This document shows positions 1-6,427 of a DNA stretch of 52,896 nt, piece after piece. Origin of the DNA: Paludibacteraceae bacterium (lineage in GTDB: Bacteria > Bacteroidota > Bacteroidia > Bacteroidales > Paludibacteraceae); NCBI GenBank assembly GCA_017471285.1, contig JAFUUZ010000018.1, positions 1 to 52,896 of the forward strand, given 5' to 3'. The stretch's first letter is position 1, and every line of letters starts with the position of its first letter. The notes below the pieces were generated by a model that saw only the letters and a program-made list of their open reading frames with translations, ran no database searches and was not told the origin of the DNA. Both the position numbers and the translations under genes were made by a program.

Positions 1-1
1 T

Positions 2-1135
2 GCCACTATCACGGGCGAGATTGTCGCAAGTTCAAATGTAACGCTTGAACTGGCAGGCACCAACACTGTACAGAACAATGTAACATTTGTGAATATTACC
101 ATGAACGGTGACAACGAGAATGCCCAACTGAACATCAACGGCGAAGTCACTCTAAGATCTGTTATGACCCTCAATAATGTCCATTTCCGCAATGTAGCAA
201 CCGGATCTACAATGGGAGGGATGCTGTCTGGAGAGGTAAGCCATGTGGTACTCAACAGCGGTTCGTTCTACGCCGAGGGTACGTCCATATGGATTGAAAA
301 AGCGAATGTCTCTGTTCCTTATGGTTATGTAATAGACGAAGGTACTACCGCAGCAAACAAGAAATATATCTATGCGCGTGAGGTAACAACATATCTTGAC
401 TACGTAGTAACGCAGGACGGCGTGTCACATGAAATCAACAGCGAGAACGCTTCCGACGTGCTGGGCGATGGTACGGTAGCCTATGACCGTCCGACAAAGA
501 CCATGACGCTGCGGAACGCCAAACTGGCTTCGGTGGTATTCGCGTTCACCAATGGTACCCTCTATCTGGAAGGTAATAACCAGATCTTTGCCAATGCTAC
601 AACAGAGAACCCGACTGTTGGTGCAGCGGGCGATTCGTTGACCATTACCGGTCCCGGATCTGTTACACTCATTACACAGCAGGCAGACAAAGCTGCAATC
701 GTAAAACCGGGTCCCAGCCTCGTTATACGCAATACCACAGTCAACATCACTACTCAATCCTATGCTATTTCCGGAATAGCGTTGAGTTTGGGTTCATCCT
801 ATCAGGAATTCCCCTTGGATGTTTTGATTGACAATTCCAACGTATCTATCCAGTCCGGACAGGTAGGCGCACTGAACCTCATAACTAACTTCACGCTGGA
901 GCGCGCTGAGTTCGTATCACCGGCTGACGTGGATTACTTCAACGGCCAATTCTGTGTCAACTACCAGCCTATCGCTGCCAACACCAAAGTGGAGATTAAG
1001 GCAATGGCACAAGGCATCGAGGAAGTGATTGCCAACACACCGGACAACAAAGCACACAAAGTCCTCGTGGACGGTGTAATCTACATCGTTCGCGACGGCA
1101 AACTCTTCAACCTCCAAGGCGCAGAGGTCAAGTAA
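2..1135 (+). CDS. C-terminal part of a secreted surface protein with a T9SS-like tail tag (5' end outside window)
   Basis: The frame is open from the first bases of the window, so the gene starts upstream and only the last ~378 residues are visible. They are Thr/Asn/Val-rich with short alternating hydrophobic strands, as in beta-helix or adhesin-like surface proteins. No enzyme motif is seen. The end has QGIEEV, a linker, then a ~25-residue tail (VDG..YIVRDG..FNLQG.EVK) that recurs on four other proteins here (ends at 6428, 17390, 21941, 23523). I read the tail as a short T9SS-like sorting or anchoring signal; that is inference. A strong hairpin terminator follows 20 nt after the stop. The function of the body is unknown. 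Confidence 0.75.
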   Translation, partial: ATITGEIVASSNVTLELAGTNTVQNNVTFVNITMNGDNENAQLNINGEVTLRSVMTLNNVHFRNVATGSTMGGMLSGEVSHVVLNSGSFYAEGTSIWIEKANVSVPYGYVIDEGTTAANKKYIYAREVTTYLDYVVTQDGVSHEINSENASDVLGDGTVAYDRPTKTMTLRNAKLASVVFAFTNGTLYLEGNNQIFANATTENPTVGAAGDSLTITGPGSVTLITQQADKAAIVKPGPSLVIRNTTVNITTQSYAISGIALSLGSSYQEFPLDVLIDNSNVSIQSGQVGALNLITNFTLERAEFVSPADVDYFNGQFCVNYQPIAANTKVEIKAMAQGIEEVIANTPDNKAHKVLVDGVIYIVRDGKLFNLQGAEVK

Positions 1136-1155
1136 ATCCTGATCGTACAATCAAT

Positions 1156-1188
1156 GTGACTCACTTTTCGGAGTGGGTCACTTTTTTT
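1156..1188 (+). terminator. Rho-independent terminator after the first gene
   Basis: A 9-bp stem (GTGACTCAC with GTGGGTCAC, one G-T wobble) and an 8-nt loop are followed by seven T. It lies 20 nt after the stop at 1135. Confidence 0.85.
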
Positions 1189-1303
1189 ATATTCTGCCTG
1201 TTTATATATGCCGTTCAAAGGTGAGTCTCTTAGCCCAAGGGCACGATTATTTCTGTCGATTATTTCCTGCCCCCTGGGGAAATAGGTCATCCCAAAGGGC
1301 TGA

Positions 1304-1522
1304 TTATTTCCAAGCAAGCGGCGAGAAATCTTCAACCGCGACGCTAAGCGTATCCTCGTTTCGCACCTCCCAAAACCCGCTCTCGACCTGCCGAAGGTAG
1401 AGAAGACCACACTCGGTGACCTCGGTGTTCTGGCTGACTTGAAAGCTACGATGGAAGCAGAGGAGAAACCCGCTGCTGCCAAGAAGGCCAAGAAAGCCAA
1501 AAAAGACGACGATGCTGAATAA
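1304..1522 (+). pseudogene. Orphan C-terminal coding fragment with a Lys/Ala-rich tail
   Basis: The frame is open from 1304 (after a TGA at 1301) to TAA at 1520-1522. It encodes about 72 residues with protein-like composition (..IFNRDAKRILVSHLPKP.. then ..TTLGDLGVLADLKATM..) and ends in an Ala/Lys block and DDDAE, like tails of abundant nucleic-acid-binding proteins. No ATG precedes the internal Met at 1451, and no promoter is visible. A terminator follows at once, as for a real gene end. I read it as the remnant of a gene whose 5' part was lost; a 23-residue peptide from 1451 is the alternative. The family is not recognised. Positions 1189-1303 hold nothing else I can name. Confidence 0.4.
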
Positions 1523-1542
1523 GCACCAACCGTCTGAAATGA

Positions 1543-1574
1543 AATAAGCGACTCTTGCGAGCCGCTTATTTTTT
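1543..1574 (+). terminator. Terminator after the orphan fragment, facing argS
   Basis: Stem AATAAGCG/CGCTTATT is extended by a partly paired ACTC/GAGC and followed by a run of T. The AT-rich stem could also act for the convergent argS transcript. Confidence 0.7.
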
Positions 1575-1576
1575 AC

Positions 1577-1618
1577 TACTTCGTACTTCGTACATTGTCC
1601 CTTCGTACCTCCCTTTAC
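1577..1618. repeat. Period-7 tandem array at the argS 3' end
   Basis: Heptamers TACTTCG, TACTTCG, TACATTG, TCCCTTC run into the stop codon of argS (complement at 1615-1617). It is one member of a window-wide class of locus-specific heptamer arrays. Confidence 0.6.
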
Positions 1619-3441
1619 ATTCTCTCGGGCATTTCTATACCCAGGAGCGCCATGGCAGAACGAAGCACTTTTGCTACGTTCGCCGCAAGCAGCAGACGCA
1701 GCGCTTTCTTCTGTCCGTCCGGCTCGTTGAGGATGCTCAGATCATGATAGAAAGAGTTGAAATCGCAGGCGAGTGCGTACGCGTAATTACAAATGACCGC
1801 GGGTGAGAACTCTTCTCCGGCAGTGCGCACGACAGAGGGATACTCGCAGAGTCGCTGAATCAAATTCAACTCCTTGGGATCAAGCTGACTGCTGACAGCT
1901 GAAGGCTGAAGACTCTCTGCTTTGCGCAGCACCGACTGAATACGGGCGTAGGTATATTGGATAAACGGACCTGTATTGCCGTTGAAATCGATAGACTCTG
2001 CCGGGTTGAAAAGCATGTTCTTTCGCGGATCTACCTTGAGAATAAAGTACTTGAGAGCTCCGAGTCCGACCATACGGGCAATTTCGTTGGCTTCCTCCTC
2101 GGTGATACCTTGCAGGGTGTTTACTTTGTCCTTCGATATCTCACGTGCATCCGCGACCATCTTATCCATCAGGTCGTCAGCATCCACTACGGTTCCTTCG
2201 CGGCTTTTCATCTTGCCGTTTGGAAGTTCCACCATCCCGTAGGAGAAATGAACCAGCTCTTTGCCGAACGGGAAACCAAGGCGGTCAAGGAGTATCGAAA
2301 GCACCTTGAAGTGGTACTCCTGTTCGTTTCCTACCACATAGACCATCTTATCGATAGGATAGTCCTGGAAACGCAGTTTGGCGGTACCGATATCCTGAGT
2401 CATATAGACCGAAGTACCATCCGAACGGAGCAACAGTTTCTCGTCCAGTCCGTCTTTGGTCAGATCCGCCCATACCGATCCGTCCTCACGGCGATAGAAA
2501 GCGCCGGAAGCCAGCCCTTTCTCCACCTCGCTTTTTCCCTCCAGATAGGTGTTGGATTCGTAATATATCTTATCGAACGAAACGCCCATACGGCGGTATG
2601 TCTCGTCAAATCCGGCATATACCCATTCGTTCATTTTCGCCCATAGTGCGCGTACTTCCGGGTCGTTTGCCTCCCATTTACGGAGCATTTCCTGCGCCTC
2701 CAGCATAAGCGGAGCCTCGCGTTTAGCCGTTTCTTCATCCATGCCGCCCGCCGTCAGTTCGGCGATCTGCTTCTTGTATTCCTTGTCAAAACGGACGTAG
2801 TAGTCTCCGATGAGGTGGTCCCCTTTCTTGCCGGACGACTCCGGTGTCTCGCCGTTACCGAACTTCAGCCAAGCCAGCATCGATTTGCAGATATGTATTC
2901 CGCGGTCGTTGACGATATTGGTTTTCACCACTTTCCATCCGTTCGCCTCCTGGATCTGTGCAATCGAATAGCCGAGCAGGTTATTACGGACATGCCCGAG
3001 GTGGAGCGGTTTATTGGTGTTGGGGGACGAATATTCCACCATCATCAACATTTGGTCATTTTCACATTTACCATTTGGACATTTACCATTCGGGTGTTTG
3101 AAGCGTCCGAAGTGCTCGTCGGCATTGATGGCTTTGAGTTGTTCCACCCAGAAAGAATCAGAGATAGTAAGGTTGAGGAAGCCCTGTACGGCATTAAAGC
3201 CATTTACCATTGGGTTATTTACCATTTGGTTATTTATTATCCATTCACCTATCTCCTGCGCTACCGCCTGCGGGGCTTTGCGCGCCGTCTTCACGAAAGG
3301 AAAGACCACCAGCGTGATGTTTCCTTCAAACTCCGGACGGGTTTTCTGTAATTGTATCTGCGAATCCTCGGCTTCAACGCCATACAGCGCCTTGACTGCC
3401 GATTTCGCAAGAGAAGTTATTTGCTGTTCTAAACTATTCAT
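1615..3441 (-). CDS. argS: Arginyl-tRNA synthetase
   Basis: Class I aminoacyl-tRNA synthetase that charges tRNA-Arg in the cytoplasm. From the ATG at 3441 it has 608 residues, near the family length. Visible are an N-terminal Add-1-type domain, the HIGH-type motif SSPNTNKPLHLGHVRN (HLGH at ~147-150), a KMSKS-type KMKSREGTVV, and a C-terminal DALR-type anticodon-binding domain ending in SAMALLGIEMPERM. A GTG at 3465 would add eight Lys/Arg-rich residues; the internal ATG gives the better N-terminus (MNSLEQQITSL). Oddity: two low-complexity insertions, residues ~70-81 and ~116-129, are encoded by period-7-like DNA matching this genome's intergenic repeats. It is the last gene of a minus-strand run with the GT2 and MBL genes. 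Confidence 0.97.
   Translation of the reverse strand: MNSLEQQITSLAKSAVKALYGVEAEDSQIQLQKTRPEFEGNITLVVFPFVKTARKAPQAVAQEIGEWIINNQMVNNPMVNGFNAVQGFLNLTISDSFWVEQLKAINADEHFGRFKHPNGKCPNGKCENDQMLMMVEYSSPNTNKPLHLGHVRNNLLGYSIAQIQEANGWKVVKTNIVNDRGIHICKSMLAWLKFGNGETPESSGKKGDHLIGDYYVRFDKEYKKQIAELTAGGMDEETAKREAPLMLEAQEMLRKWEANDPEVRALWAKMNEWVYAGFDETYRRMGVSFDKIYYESNTYLEGKSEVEKGLASGAFYRREDGSVWADLTKDGLDEKLLLRSDGTSVYMTQDIGTAKLRFQDYPIDKMVYVVGNEQEYHFKVLSILLDRLGFPFGKELVHFSYGMVELPNGKMKSREGTVVDADDLMDKMVADAREISKDKVNTLQGITEEEANEIARMVGLGALKYFILKVDPRKNMLFNPAESIDFNGNTGPFIQYTYARIQSVLRKAESLQPSAVSSQLDPKELNLIQRLCEYPSVVRTAGEEFSPAVICNYAYALACDFNSFYHDLSILNEPDGQKKALRLLLAANVAKVLRSAMALLGIEMPERM
3055..3096. repeat. Period-7-like repeat inside argS (second insertion)
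   Basis: CATTTAC, CATTTGG, A, CATTTAC, CATTCGG on the plus strand encode the Pro-Asn-Gly-Lys-Cys repeats of ArgS just before the catalytic SSPNT segment. The same words occur in the intergenic array at 29796-29830. Confidence 0.6.
3199..3234. repeat. Period-7-like repeat inside argS (first insertion)
   Basis: CATTTAC/CATTGGG/TTATTTAC/CATTTGG-type units encode an Asn/Met/Val repeat (NNQMVNNPMVNG) between two conserved strands of the N-terminal domain. Confidence 0.55.
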
Positions 3442-3500
3442 TCTATATCTTTTATCTTTAAGCACCGGAGGTGCGATCTTTATTCTTTAAGCGAAGCGGT

Positions 3501-4235
3501 CTAAATCTGGGGGTATTTGCGGAACCAAGAGGATATTTTCAGCCGTATGACGCCGAGCAAAGCTTCGGAGAAGATACCACCGCTCATCTTGGAAGTACCG
3601 AGCACCCGGTTTACGAAGATGATAGGCACCTCGATGATCTTCGCGCCGCATTTAGAGGCGGTGAATTTCATCTCGATCTGGAAGGCATATCCTTTGAAAC
3701 GAATCTTGTCCAGTTCTATTGTCTCCAGGGTATGGCGGCGGTATGCCACAAATCCTGCGGTGGTGTCATGTATATCCACTCCCAGCACGAAACGCACATA
3801 TTTGGATGCGAAATAGCTCATCAGCACGCGTCCCATAGGCCAGTTGACCACATTGACGCCGGTCACGTAACGGCTACCGATCGCCAGATCGGCGCCCCGG
3901 TTAGCACAAGCGTCATAGAGTTTGAGCAGATCCTGCGGGTTGTGGCTGAAATCGGCATCCATCTCAAAGATATACTCCGCCTTATGCTCGATAGCCCATT
4001 TGAATCCGCATATGTATGCCGTTCCCAATCCCAGTTTGCCGGAACGCTCGACGATATCCACACGGCCCTTGTATTTGCCGGACATAAGTCGTTTCACGAT
4101 GTCTGCCGTTCCGTCGGGTGAGCCGTCGTCGATAACCAAGACATTGAATTCTATCGGCAACTCCATCACAGCCGTGATGATGGCTTCGATGTTTTCCTTT
4201 TCGTTGTAAGTAGGGATAATAACAAGTCTTTCCAT
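3501..4235 (-). CDS. GT2 glycosyltransferase, polyprenol-phosphate mannosyltransferase (DPM1) type
   Basis: A 244-residue GT-A enzyme likely transferring a sugar from an NDP-sugar to a polyprenyl phosphate at the inner face of the membrane. It begins MERLVIIPTYNEKENIE, then VIDDGSPDGT, then the DXD-type metal site EMDADFSHNP and GSRYVTGVNVVNWP, the usual order of the dolichyl-phosphate mannose synthase family. No C-terminal membrane helices are present, so it is the short soluble form. The frame is open to 4253, but the ATG at 4235 gives the family N-terminus. It sits 24 nt after the MBL-fold gene, joined by a heptamer array. The exact sugar cannot be told. Confidence 0.9.
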   Translation of the reverse strand: MERLVIIPTYNEKENIEAIITAVMELPIEFNVLVIDDGSPDGTADIVKRLMSGKYKGRVDIVERSGKLGLGTAYICGFKWAIEHKAEYIFEMDADFSHNPQDLLKLYDACANRGADLAIGSRYVTGVNVVNWPMGRVLMSYFASKYVRFVLGVDIHDTTAGFVAYRRHTLETIELDKIRFKGYAFQIEMKFTASKCGAKIIEVPIIFVNRVLGTSKMSGGIFSEALLGVIRLKISSWFRKYPQI

Positions 4236-4239
4236 ATAG

Positions 4240-4267
4240 TACGAATTACACATTACGAGTTATGAAT
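4240..4267. repeat. Period-7 array between the MBL and GT2 genes
   Basis: Four heptamers (TACGAAT, TACACAT, TACGAGT, TATGAAT) fill the spacer. They contain the MBL stop codon (complement at 4260-4262) and end 5 nt before the GT2 start. Confidence 0.75.
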
Positions 4268-5096
4268 TATCCGCGATGACATGGTCATTCAGGACATATA
4301 CCGGGCTGGGCGTTGTCCGTTCAAGTGCTTTGAGGAAGATGTCCGTACCGGGCAGGATGTCCAGTTCCTCCAGATAGGAAGCGACGGTGTTGTACGCCAC
4401 CTGCGGGTCATTGTTCTCCAGGGAGAGATGGCACAGCCATACATTTCTCAGATCGGGGTGCCAGTTTCGTTCCAGCAGTTCGCCGCAGGTATCATTACTC
4501 TGGTGTCCGCGCGGCGAAAGGATCCGCTCTTTCAGATAGGTGGGATAAGGTCCGTTGAGGAGCATATGCTCGTCATGATTCGCCTCGATGACCAAATGGT
4601 TCGCCGTACGGATATACGCCTCCATCTCGTCGTTCACGCTGCCGCAGTCGGTCATGATCACAAAGCGCTGGCCAAGGTAATCGATGCAGTATCCCACGCA
4701 TTCGGTCGAGTCGTGCTCGATGCTGAAGGTATTGATCCGCATGCCGAAGAGTTCCCACTCTTTGCCTTTCTCGAAATAGCGCCGGCTGGTACGCAGTTTC
4801 TCCCTCACGCCGTAGTTACGGTCTATGCCTTCGTGTATCAGCGCGGTCGAATAGATCGGCAGATGCACGCGTTCACCGAGGGTGCCTACCGCACGTATGT
4901 GATCCGCATGGTCATGCGTGACAAGCACGCCCATGATATTTTGGAAATCGAGCCCCATCTCCCGCAGGTATTTCTGGATCGAGCGTGCAGAGATTCCGGC
5001 ATCGATCAGTATTCCCTGACGACGCGTACCGAGATAGTAGCAGTTTCCGCTGCTACCGCTGGCAAAGCACCTGAATATGAGCTCCTTCTCCTCCAT
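4260..5096 (-). CDS. MBL-fold metallohydrolase, YycJ/WalJ-like
   Basis: A 278-residue metallo-beta-lactamase-fold enzyme. CFASGSSGNCYYLG at the N-terminus and VTHDHADHIRAVGTL (HxHxDH, two-metal site) near residue 60 match the YycJ/WalJ family, thought to act as nucleases or phosphodiesterases. Further metal ligands are likely in MTDCGSVND, EANHDEHML and LCHLSLENN. It is first of the minus-strand run to argS. Its promoter (5113-5144) leaves a leader of only ~10 nt. The substrate is unknown. Confidence 0.88.
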   Translation of the reverse strand: MEEKELIFRCFASGSSGNCYYLGTRRQGILIDAGISARSIQKYLREMGLDFQNIMGVLVTHDHADHIRAVGTLGERVHLPIYSTALIHEGIDRNYGVREKLRTSRRYFEKGKEWELFGMRINTFSIEHDSTECVGYCIDYLGQRFVIMTDCGSVNDEMEAYIRTANHLVIEANHDEHMLLNGPYPTYLKERILSPRGHQSNDTCGELLERNWHPDLRNVWLCHLSLENNDPQVAYNTVASYLEELDILPGTDIFLKALERTTPSPVYVLNDHVIADNS

Positions 5097-5112
5097 TTTA
5101 CAAAATCGGGTA

Positions 5113-5144
5113 CAAAATTACAAAAAAAATACGACATGTGCAAG
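5113..5144 (-). promoter_or_regulatory. Bacteroidetes-type promoter for the MBL-GT2-argS run
   Basis: The -7 element TAATTTTG (complement of 5113-5120) lies 19 nt from the -33 element CTTGC (complement of 5140-5144). The predicted start is ~5106, very close to the ATG at 5096. Confidence 0.7.
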
Positions 5145-5279
5145 ATTTTAGCGGAAAAAATCGTTTGCACCTGCCACAAAGGAACTTATAAATGGGTGAT
5201 TTTAAGCGAATCGGCTCAAAAAAGTAATTTTTTTTGTATTTTTTAGTTCAAAGTGAGCCGATAATTCAAATATTTTTTG

Positions 5280-5288
5280 TAATTTTGC
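5280..5288 (+). promoter_or_regulatory. Likely -7 element for the fic gene
   Basis: TAATTTTGC fits TAnnTTTG and lies ~22 nt before the ATG at 5310. No clear TTTG/TTGC is found 19 nt upstream, so it is weaker than the other promoters here. Confidence 0.45.
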
Positions 5289-5309
5289 ACCGATTTTATC
5301 ATTTCACTT

Positions 5310-6344
5310 ATGGAAACGACTCGTGACATACTGCATTTTTTGCACTATCATCCCTCATCTTCGCGGGAAGAAATCCGCGGAGGAATCGGCTTTCAAGAGA
5401 GTGATGCGACACTCAAACGACTTATTGGTGGCGGAGTGGAAAATGGAGATATAGTGGTAGAAGGGAAGGCGCGCGCGACGCGTTATTCCTTATCTAATCG
5501 CGCGCTTTTACTGATGCCGATGGATTTAGACACTTATTTTGCGCAGGAGACCGACGAGCGGCATGTGCAGACGGGGTTCAATTTTGCGCTTATCACTGAG
5601 CAGCTTCCGCAAGTATCTTTGTTTACAGAGGAGGAATTAGCGCATCTGAATGATTTGCAAGCCGAGTTTCGCACACATTTGGAGGATATGAGCGAAAGTG
5701 AATATCGCAAAGAGATGGAGCGTTTGGGAATAGATTTGAGTTGGAAATCCTCGCAAATAGAAGGTAATACCTATTCACTTTTGGAGACCGAGCGTTTGTT
5801 GCGGGAGAGCAAAACGGCAGATGGAAAGACCAAAGAAGAGGCAGTAATGCTTCTAAACCATAAGGATGCATTGCGGTTTGTATTGGACAATCCTGATTAT
5901 TTACAAACGCTAACCATTAGCCATATTGAGGATATTCATCAACTGCTGACCAAAGAGCTTTCCGTAGATACGGGTTTACGTCATCGCCGTGTGGGTATAA
6001 CTGGCACGCAATACAGGCCGCTCGACAATGAGTTTCAAATCCGCGAAGCAATGCGGGATACTTGTGATTTGATTAACAGCCGGAATAATGTGTTTGAGAA
6101 AGCCTTGTTGGCTTTGTTATTGCTGAGTTATATTCAGCCGTTTATGGATGGCAACAAACGCACCGCGCGTATTACGAGCAATGCTTTGCTGATTGCGAAT
6201 GGTTATTGTCCGCTATCATTCCGAACGGTGGATTCGATTGATTATAAGAAGGCTATGCTGATCTTTTACGAGCAAAACAACTTGCATGCCTTTAAGCAAA
6301 TCTTCATTGATCAATACGAATTTGCAGTAAAGGAATACTTCTAA
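5310..6344 (+). CDS. Fic family protein with Gln in place of the catalytic His
   Basis: A 344-residue Fic protein. Such proteins usually transfer AMP from ATP to a target hydroxyl. The N-terminus (HPSSSREEIRGGIGFQESDATLKRLI) looks like a winged helix. The inhibitory-helix motif (S/T)xxxE(G/N) is present as SSQIEG (residues ~147-152). The Fic core reads IQPFMDGNKRTAR at ~275-287: the phosphate-binding DGNKR and final Arg are intact, but the usual HPF histidine is Gln (codon CAG at 6135). It may therefore lack normal AMPylation activity, bind nucleotide only, or have different chemistry. It stands alone; no antitoxin gene is adjacent. Confidence 0.88.
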   Translation: METTRDILHFLHYHPSSSREEIRGGIGFQESDATLKRLIGGGVENGDIVVEGKARATRYSLSNRALLLMPMDLDTYFAQETDERHVQTGFNFALITEQLPQVSLFTEEELAHLNDLQAEFRTHLEDMSESEYRKEMERLGIDLSWKSSQIEGNTYSLLETERLLRESKTADGKTKEEAVMLLNHKDALRFVLDNPDYLQTLTISHIEDIHQLLTKELSVDTGLRHRRVGITGTQYRPLDNEFQIREAMRDTCDLINSRNNVFEKALLALLLLSYIQPFMDGNKRTARITSNALLIANGYCPLSFRTVDSIDYKKAMLIFYEQNNLHAFKQIFIDQYEFAVKEYF

Positions 6345-6351
6345 ACAATCA

Positions 6352-6379
6352 AGCAGGCGGACACTATTGCCCGCCTGCT
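6352..6379. terminator. Hairpin between the convergent fic and LRR genes
   Basis: Perfect 9-bp stem AGCAGGCGG/CCGCCTGCT with a 10-nt loop, 8 nt after the fic stop. The T tract is weak on both strands, so termination is probable rather than certain. Confidence 0.55.
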
Positions 6380-6393
6380 CACTTTGTGTATTG

Positions 6394-6421
6394 TACTTCG
6401 TACTTGGTACTTAGTCCCTTA
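6394..6421. repeat. Period-7 array at the 3' end of the LRR gene
   Basis: TACTTCG, TACTTGG, TACTTAG, TCCCTTA lie 7 nt from the LRR stop codon (complement at 6428-6430). Confidence 0.65.
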
Positions 6422-6427
6422 GTCACT

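Noticed and set aside
1957..3490. Plus-strand open frames opposite argS
   Set aside because: They are shadows of a conserved synthetase gene.
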